Source of the DNA: JANYJZ01 sp964523395
GTDB taxonomy: Bacteria > Bacteroidota > Ignavibacteria > UBA10030 > SZUA-254
DNA length: 64,000 bases
Direction: 5' to 3'
NCBI GenBank assembly: GCA_964523395.1
Contig: CAZFXS010000006.1
Span: 62,001 to 126,000, forward strand
The position numbers were made by a program, and so were the translations under genes. Within the stretch, counting starts at the first letter, position 1. Each line of letters opens with the position of its first letter. The notes beneath the pieces were generated by a model that was given only the letters and a program-made list of their open reading frames with translations, was not told the DNA's origin and did not search any database. Below are positions 1 to 8,110 of this stretch, piece after piece.

Positions 1-1
1 C

Positions 2-259
2 GGTGAAATTATGCTTTCGGGGAGACTGGATGCCTCTCAAACCGAGAAAGCAAATGCGGTATTATCGCAGATAACCACTTCTAAAACCCTCAACTTTAAG
101 GATCTAGAATATATTTCCAGCGCCGGATTGGGAACATTACTGGCAAATCAGCAACGGCTTAAGGCACTGGGTCATGGCTTAAAATTGGTGAATTTGAACA
201 AACATATCCGCGATATCTTCATGTTTACCGGATTTGATAAGATTTTTATTATAGAATAG
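2..259 (+). CDS. STAS-domain anti-sigma factor antagonist, 5' end outside window
   Basis: A single STAS domain of the SpoIIAA/anti-anti-sigma type. Such proteins bind an anti-sigma kinase when unphosphorylated and so free a sigma factor. Visible signs are the opening strand ending in LSGRLDA, the conserved phosphorylation loop LEYISSAGLGTLL (the serine next to AGLG is the usual kinase target) and the closing helix region FMFTGFDKIF. The reading frame is open upstream to the window edge and the first ATG (position 11) lies inside the first beta strand, so the true start is almost certainly to the left of the window. It lies 40 bp upstream of an ECF sigma gene on the same strand, which is suggestive, although ECF systems do not normally use STAS switches. 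The partner kinase or phosphatase is not in view. Confidence 0.85.
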   Translation, partial: GEIMLSGRLDASQTEKANAVLSQITTSKTLNFKDLEYISSAGLGTLLANQQRLKALGHGLKLVNLNKHIRDIFMFTGFDKIFIIE

Positions 260-299
260 AGAAGAATGTTACCAACTTTTTCACCGGTCGTTTGTATTT

Positions 300-833
300 A
301 TGATTGAATCAAATGACACATTTCTGGTCTCAGAATGCCTGAAAGGCAACCAAAAAGCCTTCGAGCAGGTGGTTGATAAGTACCAAAAGCCGCTTTTTAA
401 CGTCGCATACAGGCTGACAGGAAACAGAGATGATGCAGAAGAGGTAACACAGGCCGCGTTTATTAAGGCATTTGAAAAGCTTCACACGTTCAACAAAGAG
501 AGCAAATTTTTCAGCTGGATATACCGGATCGCAGTAAATGAATCGTTAAATTTCAGAAATGCCAGGAAGCACCATGATTCTTTCAGCGACACAGACAGTT
601 CAACACACGAAAACCCTGAAACACTCTATCAGGAACGCGAAACAGAAGAATATATCCAGGATGCTCTCGGAAAAATCAAGGAAGAATATCGCGTTGTCAT
701 CATATTAAAACACCTGCAGGGACTTTCATACGATGATATCGGCAAAATTCTTAATGTACCGGCAAAAACAGTAAAATCAAGATTATTTTCAGCCCGGCAA
801 TTATTACGGGATATTTTGACAAAACAATTATGA
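300..833 (+). CDS. ECF-type RNA polymerase sigma factor (RpoE/SigW group)
   Basis: 177 residues, the usual ECF length. Region 2 is seen around residues 22-90 (YRLTGNRDDAEEVTQAAF, then FFSWIYRIAVNE) and the region 4 helix-turn-helix around residues 128-172 (LSYDDIGKILNVPAKTVKSR). Such factors direct polymerase to a small regulon, often envelope stress or surface structures, and are held by a membrane anti-sigma factor. Here the next gene starts within the stop codon (ATGA overlap, positions 830-833), so the two are translationally coupled, the classic sigma/anti-sigma arrangement. The ribosome site before position 300 is weak. The target promoter cannot be read from this window. Confidence 0.93.
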   Translation: MIESNDTFLVSECLKGNQKAFEQVVDKYQKPLFNVAYRLTGNRDDAEEVTQAAFIKAFEKLHTFNKESKFFSWIYRIAVNESLNFRNARKHHDSFSDTDSSTHENPETLYQERETEEYIQDALGKIKEEYRVVIILKHLQGLSYDDIGKILNVPAKTVKSRLFSARQLLRDILTKQL

Positions 834-2083
834 CCATGCTTACAGACTATCAAATAGAACTTCTCCATCGGGAACTTGATGGTGATAATTCTCCTGCTCA
901 AACCAGCGAGGTAAAAACTTTGCTTTCGGAAAACACCGAAGCAAGGGAGCTTTTCCAGGAACTCCAGGACGTGGCAAAAGCGCTGAAAGTTCTTCATCCT
1001 GTTGAACCATCGGCTAACCTTAAAAAATATGTTCTTAATAGTTCGGTAGTGCGCAATTATATTTCTCAGCACAGTGCGTATAAGCAACTTCCGGTGAAAA
1101 TTAAAATCACTAATCTACTCTCATTCTTCTTTAATCAACAGGAGGGTTTCATGAACAAACAACATAAATTCATCACCGGCGGCATCGTTGCCGTCGTCGC
1201 TGTTATCATCTATTCGGCAGTGTTTTACCCATGGCCGATGACGCCTGATACCGAAGGAACCATCGGCGGCGTAAAAAAGTATCGTGCTGACCAAATCACC
1301 GACAAGGATGTACAGCTCGACGGTCAGAATCAGCCGGGAAATTCCACCATTGGTACAACAACGGACCCTGTTCTTGCAAAAACAGCAGAACTGTTCCGCA
1401 GCGCACCGGTCGACATGGCAGCTTCATTACTAAAGAGTGCACCGGTTGACAGGCAAATCACTCTCTTGAAGAGCGCACCTGTCGACATGCAAGCTTCATT
1501 GTTCCGCAGCGCGCCAGTTGACAAGCAGATTACGCTTCTCAAGAGCGCACCTGTCGATATGCAGGCCTCGTTGTTCAGAAGTGCCCCGGTTGACAGACAG
1601 ATTACTCTTCTCAAGAGTGCACCTGTTGAATTGGCCGCTTCATTATTCAAGAGCGCGCCGGTGGACAGACAAACATCTATCCTGAAGAGCGCGCCAGTTG
1701 AGAAACAGCAGCAATTTGAACGGAACGCAAGCATCGATATGCAGGCTTCCCTACTGAAGAGTGCGCCGGTTGACATGCAGGCTTCATTGCTGAAGAGCGC
1801 CCCCGTCGACATGCAGGCCTCATTGCTGAAGAGCGCCCCCGTCGACATGCAGGCTTCATTGCTGAAAAGCGCCCCCGTCGACATGCAGGCCTCATTGCTG
1901 AAAAGCGCCCCCGTTGATATGCAGGCCTCATTGCTGAAGAGCGCCCCCGTTGATATGGCTGCTTCCTTATTGAAGAGTGCGCCCGTCGATATGCAGGCTT
2001 CATTACTGAAGAGCGCCCCTGTCGATATGCAGCAGCAATTGGAACGCAGTGCCAGCGTCAACAATAAGGCAAGTGATCAGTAA
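830..2083 (+). CDS. Anti-sigma-type membrane protein with 19 tandem 12-residue repeats
   Basis: 417 residues. Residues 1-80 are a small helical acidic domain typical in size and position for a cytoplasmic anti-sigma domain, without the zinc-binding HXXXCXXC signature. A single membrane helix lies at about residues 115-134 (ITGGIVAVVAVIIYSAVFYP). After a short linker, residues 190-417 are nineteen uninterrupted 12-residue repeats of consensus KSAPVDMQASLL, predicted outside the cytoplasm. The gene overlaps the ECF sigma gene by 4 bp, supporting the anti-sigma role. Oddity: an in-frame ATG at 1151 is preceded by GGAGGG at 1141-1146, much better than the site at 830, so a second shorter product starting just before the membrane helix is plausible. 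The function of the repeat tail is unknown; it may be a stalk or a sensor. Anti-sigma assignment rests on context more than on sequence. Confidence 0.75.
   Translation: MTMLTDYQIELLHRELDGDNSPAQTSEVKTLLSENTEARELFQELQDVAKALKVLHPVEPSANLKKYVLNSSVVRNYISQHSAYKQLPVKIKITNLLSFFFNQQEGFMNKQHKFITGGIVAVVAVIIYSAVFYPWPMTPDTEGTIGGVKKYRADQITDKDVQLDGQNQPGNSTIGTTTDPVLAKTAELFRSAPVDMAASLLKSAPVDRQITLLKSAPVDMQASLFRSAPVDKQITLLKSAPVDMQASLFRSAPVDRQITLLKSAPVELAASLFKSAPVDRQTSILKSAPVEKQQQFERNASIDMQASLLKSAPVDMQASLLKSAPVDMQASLLKSAPVDMQASLLKSAPVDMQASLLKSAPVDMQASLLKSAPVDMAASLLKSAPVDMQASLLKSAPVDMQQQLERSASVNNKASDQ
1141..1153 (+). promoter_or_regulatory. Strong internal ribosome-binding site and in-frame ATG
   Basis: GGAGGG at 1141-1146 stands four bases before an ATG at 1151 that is in frame with the gene starting at 830. 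A product from here would begin MNKQHKF directly before the membrane helix and would carry the repeat tail without the anti-sigma domain. Confidence 0.55.
1397..2080 (+). repeat. 36-bp coding tandem repeat, 19 copies
   Basis: Nineteen contiguous 36-bp units (19 x 36 = 684 bp) run exactly to the stop codon at 2081. Each codes a 12-residue unit like KSAPVDMQASLL. Units 1-8 alternate an MQAS-type with an RQIT-type unit, giving a 72-bp higher-order period. Units 11-15 (1757-1936) are almost identical in DNA, which suggests recent amplification. A QQQ-F/L-ER-N/S-AS junction occurs twice (units 9-10 and 18-19), as if a whole block had been duplicated. Confidence 0.95.
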
Positions 2084-2117
2084 ATACCGGCATATTGCCA
2101 TACAACAAATATAGGTA

Positions 2118-2158
2118 GCAAAAAGGGGATTTCTTCAATCCCCTTTTGCTTTTTACAG
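2118..2158 (+). terminator. Rho-independent terminator after the sigma/anti-sigma operon
   Basis: Near-perfect stem AAAAGGGGATT / AATCCCCTTTT with a TCTTC loop, followed by GCTTTTTAC. It lies 35 bp after the stop at 2083 and before the gene at 2222. Confidence 0.8.
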
Positions 2159-2221
2159 TGGTTTTTCCAATAATAGCCAACAAGCAATCCTGCAACATTT
2201 CAGGCCTTTCATATTCACGGT

Positions 2222-5212
2222 ATGCAAAATAGAATAGTACCCCGGATCGGGTCACCCGGACAGGTGATCATTACTGCGTTGCATTGGATTACTCTTTTCA
2301 TTGTTTCAGGGTTGTTTTTTCTTCCCGTTATAACAGCAGCTCAGCTTAAAACGCTTCAGACGAAAAACCTCCATCTGGTGTATTTTAATGATCAGGAATC
2401 TTATTTGATTCCGCATATCGGACGATGTTTCGAAAATTCACTCCGGTTTCATCGCACATTATTTGATTACACTCCCAGCGAAGACATCACAGTATTTCTT
2501 CATGATATTAATGATTATGGAACCGGGGGAACCAACTCCATTCCGTGGAATTATCTTACAATCGGGATTGAACCGTTCGATTATGTCTATGAAACGTGCC
2601 CGACAAATGAACGGATGAACTGGGTTATGAACCATGAACTGGCGCATGTTGTCGACCTTGACAAACCTGCAGGAAGTGATAAATTTTTCCGTTCATTATT
2701 CTTCGGGAAAGTGGCGCCTTCTGCTGAAAACCCGGTTTCAATGTTTTACAGCTATCTTGCGAGCCCCCGGTTTTACTCTCCCCGGTGGTTTCACGAAGGT
2801 ATTGCCGCGTTTCTGGAAACATGGATGGCAGGCGGTATCGGTCGTGCATTAGGCGGATATGATGAGATGGTCTTCCGCGCGATGGCACGGGACAGCGCGT
2901 ATTTTTACGACTTCGTCGGCCTGGAGTCCGAGGGCAAAACAATTGATTTTCAGGTAGGCGCCACATCCTACCTTTATGGAACAAGGTTCATCAGCTATCT
3001 TGCAACACAGTATGGACCTGAAAAAATCATACAATGGATCAACCGGTCTGAAGACAGCAAACCGTATTTTGCTTCGCAATTCCACGATATATATGACATG
3101 TCACTTGATGAAGCCTGGTCTCAATGGATTGCATTTGAAAAAAGGTGGCAGAAAGACAATCTCGATTCTATCCGAAAATATCCTGTAACACCGGAACGGC
3201 CATTAATGCATTCGTCACTCGGATCCGTTTCCAGGGCTTTCTACGACTCAGCCAACAACAAATTCTATGTTGGTGTAAATTTTCCGGGAAGGACTGCACA
3301 CGCGACAGCCGTCGACAGATATTCGGGTGAAATGAATGATATTTGCGACATCAATACCCCGGCATTGTATTATGTAGCTTCACTCGCATACGATGACTCA
3401 AGTAAATCGCTTTTTTACACAACACACAACAGCCAGCTCTGGCGTGACCTTAATGTTGTCAATGTTCTCACAGGCGAAACATCAACGCTCATTAAATACG
3501 CACGGACAGGGGACCTGGCTTTTAATAGTGCCGATAAATCCCTCTGGGGTGTCCGCCACCACAACGGTTTTTCGTCGCTTGTCAGAATTCCGCCTCCCTA
3601 CCATCAGTTGTTTGAAATTCAAACGCTTGAATACGGGAAGGATATTTTTGACCTCGATATTTCTCCCGACGGATCCACACTTACCGCCTCATACATACAA
3701 ATTAATGGCAAACAACAGCTTATTGCGATGGATCTTCAACGGTTAATCCTGGGCGACCCAAATGTAGAGGTACTGTTTGAATTTGAAAACAATTCCCCTG
3801 CGAATTTCGTGTTTTCACCTGACGGAAAATACCTGTACGGCACGTCTTACTATACCGGGGTTTCGAATGTGTTCAGGTTTGAACTGGCCACAAAGACCAT
3901 GGAAGCGATTTCCAATTGTGAAACGGGATACTTCCGGCCTGTCCCGGTCGGCAATGATTCTCTTCTGGTATTTCAATATACCGGCGGCGGATTTTTACCT
4001 GTGATGATTCCGGTAAACGTCCACGAAGATATCAGCGCTGTCAAATATCTTGGACAGGAAGTCGTCGAACGCCACCCTATCGTCAAAACCTGGAATGTCG
4101 GTTCACCGCTTTCTGTTAATATCGATTCGCTGACGACATACAAAGGAGAATACAACAGTTTTCAAACGATCAGTATCGCGTCATTGTACCCGGTTGTCCA
4201 GGGATATAAGGACTTTGTCTCGTACGGGTTACATCTCAATCTCGCCGACCGCGTCGGCCTGCACACTGCCGAACTGACCGCGACATACTCTCCCAACCGG
4301 TATCTTGAAAATGACGAACGATTTCATGCGGCGTTTAATTACCATTACTGGCAATGGAGTATTGATGCGGCGTACAATAAATCAGATTTCTATGATCTCT
4401 TTGGCCCGACTAAGACAAGCCGGAAAGGGTATTCCCTTTCTATTAATTATACCGACTTCATTATAAACGATAAGCCCGCATCGCTGGATTATAGTATGAC
4501 ATTGTCTGGGTACGGCGGCCTTGAACGGCTGCCGGATTATCAGAATGTGAACACAAGTTTCGATGAATTTGGTATTGCCAGCGGAGCACTCCGCTATAAA
4601 TATCTCCTCAGGACAATTGGCGCGGTTGATGTTGAAAAAGGAGTGTTGTGGAACCTGAACACATCCACAACAGTTGTGCGCGGAAAAGGTTTCCCGAAAA
4701 TATATATGAATACCGACTATGGCTTCCTTCTCCCGGTTGATCATTCAAGTCTTTGGCTGAGAAGCTCAATCGGTTACTCTCCCGGGGACAGGAATGATCC
4801 CTTCGCCAATTTCTATTTTGGAGGATTCGGCAACAATTGGGTGGATTATCAGGAAGTCAAGCGTTATAGATCCTATTATAGCTTCCCGGGTGTTGAATTA
4901 AACGAACTGGGCGGAACGAACTTTGGAAAACTGACGCTGGAGTTAACCACCCCGGCAATCCGATTCAAACGTTTCGGCATCCCGAATTTTTACTGTACAT
5001 GGGCTCATGTGACATTTTTCACTTCGGGGCTCATTCTCGATATCGACAATATCCCAACACGGCGAAAAGTTTTAAATATCGGCAGTCAGATTGACATTAA
5101 GTTTGTACTCTTTACCAGCCTTGAATCGACACTTTCGGCAGGATACGCTGCAGCCTTCGAAAAGGCGTACGCACCGAGAACGGAATTCATGGTATCACTT
5201 AAAATACTTTGA
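2222..5212 (+). CDS. Secreted MA-type metallopeptidase with beta-propeller and C-terminal beta-barrel
   Basis: 996 residues. A hydrophobic export segment lies at about residues 18-40. The first 330 residues resemble the peptidase MA gluzincin fold: HELAH at 138-142 with a downstream glutamate in WFHEGIAAF (E192), the pattern HEXXH...E expected for zinc binding. Residues about 330-650 read as a TolB/WD40-like propeller (blocks such as LDISPDGSTLTASYI and FVFSPDGKYLYGT). The last ~300 residues are alternating aromatic/polar strands typical of an outer-membrane barrel. Similar three-part proteins are common in Bacteroidota-Ignavibacteria genomes, without a defined substrate. Alternative starts closer to the export segment exist, so the N-terminus is uncertain. 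Confidence 0.75.
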   Translation: MQNRIVPRIGSPGQVIITALHWITLFIVSGLFFLPVITAAQLKTLQTKNLHLVYFNDQESYLIPHIGRCFENSLRFHRTLFDYTPSEDITVFLHDINDYGTGGTNSIPWNYLTIGIEPFDYVYETCPTNERMNWVMNHELAHVVDLDKPAGSDKFFRSLFFGKVAPSAENPVSMFYSYLASPRFYSPRWFHEGIAAFLETWMAGGIGRALGGYDEMVFRAMARDSAYFYDFVGLESEGKTIDFQVGATSYLYGTRFISYLATQYGPEKIIQWINRSEDSKPYFASQFHDIYDMSLDEAWSQWIAFEKRWQKDNLDSIRKYPVTPERPLMHSSLGSVSRAFYDSANNKFYVGVNFPGRTAHATAVDRYSGEMNDICDINTPALYYVASLAYDDSSKSLFYTTHNSQLWRDLNVVNVLTGETSTLIKYARTGDLAFNSADKSLWGVRHHNGFSSLVRIPPPYHQLFEIQTLEYGKDIFDLDISPDGSTLTASYIQINGKQQLIAMDLQRLILGDPNVEVLFEFENNSPANFVFSPDGKYLYGTSYYTGVSNVFRFELATKTMEAISNCETGYFRPVPVGNDSLLVFQYTGGGFLPVMIPVNVHEDISAVKYLGQEVVERHPIVKTWNVGSPLSVNIDSLTTYKGEYNSFQTISIASLYPVVQGYKDFVSYGLHLNLADRVGLHTAELTATYSPNRYLENDERFHAAFNYHYWQWSIDAAYNKSDFYDLFGPTKTSRKGYSLSINYTDFIINDKPASLDYSMTLSGYGGLERLPDYQNVNTSFDEFGIASGALRYKYLLRTIGAVDVEKGVLWNLNTSTTVVRGKGFPKIYMNTDYGFLLPVDHSSLWLRSSIGYSPGDRNDPFANFYFGGFGNNWVDYQEVKRYRSYYSFPGVELNELGGTNFGKLTLELTTPAIRFKRFGIPNFYCTWAHVTFFTSGLILDIDNIPTRRKVLNIGSQIDIKFVLFTSLESTLSAGYAAAFEKAYAPRTEFMVSLKIL

Positions 5213-5249
5213 TATTACCCGCTTACAGTCTGTTTTTGATGAATATATT

Positions 5250-6248
5250 GTGATACAAATCCTGATTGGCATTTTTCCCGTATTTCTGTTTTTAACCGCA
5301 TTGGTGTTTCTTGACAGTTATAAACTTATTTCGCTTCGTTCGATTGTCATAGCAATACTGGCGGGGACCGGCACAGCCTGGATTGTCTTTGGCATTACGA
5401 GCGTTCTGCTGCCGGTGACACACATGGAAGCGCATACATATTCCCGGTACGTTGCGCCGGTTATTGAGGAATCAATTAAAGCGGGATATATTCTTTTTCT
5501 GATTCAGTCAAAACGAATAGGATTCATGGTTGACGCAGCTATATATGGTTTTGCGGTTGGGGCGGGCTTTGCAGCCATTGAGAATATTTATTATATGTAT
5601 GCCCTGGATAATCCCGAACTACTGCTCTGGATTATCCGGGGATTCGGAACTGCGATCATGCATGGCGGCACGATGGCAATTTTCGGGATTGTCGCAAAAA
5701 ATCTTTCGGACCGGTTTCCCGGAAAGTCATTTCTTGTTATCATTCCGCCGCTGTTGATCACCATTGTCATTCACTCATTATTCAATCACGCGTTTCTTCC
5801 GCCGATCCTGGAAACTATCGTGTTGTTATTATTGCTGCCGACACTGTTGATTATTATTTTTAAACAAAGTGAGGAATCCACGAGAACATGGCTTGGGGTT
5901 GGACTTGATGCCGACATGGAGCTCCTGCATCTTATTACAACGGGTAATCTTTCAGAATCGAATATTGGCAAATATCTTCATTCCCTGCGGGAAAAATTCC
6001 CTCCTGCCATGATTGTTGATATGTTATGCCTTCTCCGTATTCACACCGAACTCGCATTGCGCTCAAAAGGGATTTTGATGATGCGGCAGACCGGTTTCAC
6101 CCCGGACGAGGACCCGGAGATTGTTGAAAAATTCAATGAACTGACGTATCTTGAAAAGAATCTTGGTACAACGGGTAAACTTGCTATCGCACCATTTCTG
6201 CACACAACAAGCAGAGACCTGTGGCAGATTTATATGCTAAAAACATAA
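5250..6248 (+). CDS. PrsW-family intramembrane glutamic protease
   Basis: Polytopic membrane protein with the PrsW signature: the paired-glutamate motif VIEESIKAGYI, a second conserved glutamate segment FAAIENIYYM, and membrane histidines in TAIMHGGTMAIFG and VIHSLFNHAF. PrsW-type proteases cut membrane anti-sigma factors in Bacillus, which fits loosely with the sigma/anti-sigma pair 3 kb upstream. A soluble tail of about 120 residues follows the last helix. The start is uncertain: the frame stays open back to a TTG at 5091, which would overlap the previous gene by 122 bp; the GTG at 5250 places the start just before the first helix but lacks a clear ribosome site. Confidence 0.8.
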   Translation: MIQILIGIFPVFLFLTALVFLDSYKLISLRSIVIAILAGTGTAWIVFGITSVLLPVTHMEAHTYSRYVAPVIEESIKAGYILFLIQSKRIGFMVDAAIYGFAVGAGFAAIENIYYMYALDNPELLLWIIRGFGTAIMHGGTMAIFGIVAKNLSDRFPGKSFLVIIPPLLITIVIHSLFNHAFLPPILETIVLLLLLPTLLIIIFKQSEESTRTWLGVGLDADMELLHLITTGNLSESNIGKYLHSLREKFPPAMIVDMLCLLRIHTELALRSKGILMMRQTGFTPDEDPEIVEKFNELTYLEKNLGTTGKLAIAPFLHTTSRDLWQIYMLKT

Positions 6249-6328
6249 CTCCCATGACAACAGAAAGATGCATATGAAATTACACAATATAACTCACCAC
6301 ATCCACAATAATCATAGGAGAATGTACC

Positions 6329-7015
6329 ATGTTTAATCTGAAAGGCACTACACACCGCCGCGGCTTTCTTGGGTCGCTGGCAACCGGCGCTGCCGCTGTC
6401 GGCCTCGCCTCAATGAGCGGAGTGATGAAGCTCGACGCCGAGCCGATGCCGCCGTACTACGGCACTATGGCAGAAGACTTTGAGAGCTGGCTTGGAAGAA
6501 TTAAAGGAAAGCACAAGCAGGTATTCGATTCGCCGTTCCCGGACGGAGGATTGCCGATGGCATTCGTCCGCGTATTTCAGATGACTAACGCCAGTGTCGG
6601 AGTTCCGGAAGGAGACATCTGTGCGGTACTGATATTAAGGCACGACTCAATTCCGTTTGCATTTCCTGATGCACTGTGGGCAAAATACAAATTTGGCGAG
6701 GTATTTAAAATCCATGATGAAGCAACAAAAGCACCGATGGAGCGAAACGCATTCTACAACGTCAAACCCGGTAGTCTTCCGTTACCCGGAATGGCAGTTG
6801 ATGAGCTGTTGAAAAGCGGCGCGCTGATCGGCGTTTGCGATATGGCAATGAAGCATTTCAGCATGGAAGCGGGAAAGAAAATGAACATGGACGCCGCGGA
6901 AATAAAGAAAGATTTGGACGCGAACGTTCTTCCGGGAATTCAGGTGCTTCCCTCAGGCGTTCTTGCGGTCAACCGCGCGCAGGAACACGGTTGTACGTAT
7001 TGTTTCGCTGGATAA
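6329..7015 (+). CDS. Tat-exported DsrE-like protein with CXXC end
   Basis: 228 residues. The N-terminus has a twin-arginine signal (HRRGFLGSLATG followed by a hydrophobic stretch), so it should be exported folded. The body resembles periplasmic DsrE/DsrF-like sulfur proteins: a VLILRHDSIPFAFPDALWAKY strand-helix pattern and a conserved cysteine at residue 170 in LIGVCDMAMKHF. The C-terminus ends in CTYCFAG. A good ribosome site (AGGAG) precedes the ATG. DsrE proteins handle persulfide sulfur; the convergent neighbour is a TsdA-like cytochrome, which supports a sulfur or redox role. Family assignment is by pattern and moderate in certainty. Confidence 0.6.
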   Translation: MFNLKGTTHRRGFLGSLATGAAAVGLASMSGVMKLDAEPMPPYYGTMAEDFESWLGRIKGKHKQVFDSPFPDGGLPMAFVRVFQMTNASVGVPEGDICAVLILRHDSIPFAFPDALWAKYKFGEVFKIHDEATKAPMERNAFYNVKPGSLPLPGMAVDELLKSGALIGVCDMAMKHFSMEAGKKMNMDAAEIKKDLDANVLPGIQVLPSGVLAVNRAQEHGCTYCFAG

Positions 7016-7035
7016 TACTACGAGACGCTATTCAT

Positions 7036-7074
7036 CAAGGGTAAGCCGGGCCGGCTTGCCCTTGTTTATTTTTT
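7036..7074. terminator. Shared bidirectional terminator
   Basis: Long GC-rich stem CAAGGGTAAGCCGG / its complement ending at 7064, followed on the plus strand by TTTATTTTTTTG. It sits between the convergent genes ending at 7015 and 7066 and can serve both strands. Confidence 0.8.
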
Positions 7075-8061
7075 TGAGGAACGTTTGTAATACACCGCAT
7101 CTTTCGGCAACGGTTCCGTTACATAATCATCATCCTTGAACGGGAAAGCGGGCCGAGGCTGTGAATTGATATATGCCGCGATGTGTTGTGCTTCTTCGTC
7201 TGTGAGGCTTCCCGGATCAATGTACGGCATCGCATAACGGATCATACCGGCAAGTGTATATACGCGCGCGGCACCGGCACCGTCATTCCAGGAATCTTTT
7301 CCCCATAACGGTCCTGCCTTTTTATCCCCAATGGCAACCCCCTGCCCATCCTCGCCATGGCAGTTCGAACATTTTTCAATAAATAATGTATATCCAAGTT
7401 TCGTGTCAAGTTTTTCAATTGGGATAATCTTTTCCTGCGGAATAGTGTTTTGCCCTCGCCACGAAAGTTTTTTCCCGACAGGATATCCTTCAGAAAGCCA
7501 GGTAAGATACGCGGAAACATCAAGCACTTCCTTGGAATCCGTGGCCGGCAATACACTATGATGATCGCCGTTAGTCATATTCTGTATCTGATGTTGCAAC
7601 ACTTCCGTTGCGTTCTGACTCCTCAAAAAACATCCCACGATACGATCCTCAAGGCTAATTAATCGTGCCTGGCGTTTGTTGTATTCCGGGAATAAGGCGG
7701 CAATACCGACGAGCGGCATCGCTTTTTCGCGCTGTCCCGCGTTCAGATGACAATTTGTACACGATAATGCGTTGCCACTGAACCGAGACGCATGTTGAGA
7801 AGTTTCTGTAAATATTAAAAAACCGGATTTTATTTGTTCAGCAAGAGATGAGTGTGCAAGAAGCGAGTCTGTTAAAGGGTTTTTAGGGATATCCCAGGCC
7901 GTTTCCATTGCCGTGGCGGAGGAAATAAGCGGACCCGACATAATCGCTACTGCATCTTCGGATGGAAGTTTCGATTCCTGAAAACATAACCCCGTATTGG
8001 CGAATAACATCCCAATACTCAGGATTATTATGAATTTGATATAGCCAAAATTCTTCATCAT
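7066..8061 (-). CDS. Dihaem cytochrome c, thiosulfate dehydrogenase (TsdA)-like
   Basis: Two haem c sites, CTNCH and CSNCH. The block after the first site, with SLEDRIVGCFLRSQN, matches the TsdA family, where the cysteine of this motif is an unusual axial ligand of haem 1; a methionine in MIRYAMPYIDPG fits the haem 2 ligand. TsdA oxidises thiosulfate to tetrathionate, or the reverse, in the periplasm. A signal peptide follows the ATG at 8061 (FIIILSIGMLFANTG); an upstream ATG at 8094 would add a second hydrophobic stretch and is less likely. The gene lies downstream of glgA on the same strand. Other dihaem SoxA-like cytochromes are possible. Confidence 0.75.
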   Translation of the reverse strand: MMKNFGYIKFIIILSIGMLFANTGLCFQESKLPSEDAVAIMSGPLISSATAMETAWDIPKNPLTDSLLAHSSLAEQIKSGFLIFTETSQHASRFSGNALSCTNCHLNAGQREKAMPLVGIAALFPEYNKRQARLISLEDRIVGCFLRSQNATEVLQHQIQNMTNGDHHSVLPATDSKEVLDVSAYLTWLSEGYPVGKKLSWRGQNTIPQEKIIPIEKLDTKLGYTLFIEKCSNCHGEDGQGVAIGDKKAGPLWGKDSWNDGAGAARVYTLAGMIRYAMPYIDPGSLTDEEAQHIAAYINSQPRPAFPFKDDDYVTEPLPKDAVYYKRSSKK

Positions 8062-8110
8062 TTTCAAAAAAAATAAACAGATAACCAATAACATTCAAGA
8101 CCCGCTGCTA

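Noticed and set aside
1330..2064. Long minus-strand reading frames across the tandem repeat
   Set aside because: They arise because the 36-bp unit lacks stops in other frames; the plus frame has the coupled start, membrane helix and terminator.
1397..2080. Possible CRISPR-like repeat array
   Set aside because: The units are contiguous with no spacers and keep a protein reading frame.
5091..5249. PrsW gene starting at TTG 5091
   Set aside because: It would overlap the preceding gene by 122 bp and the added residues are not membrane-like; the start is instead placed at GTG 5250, with doubt.
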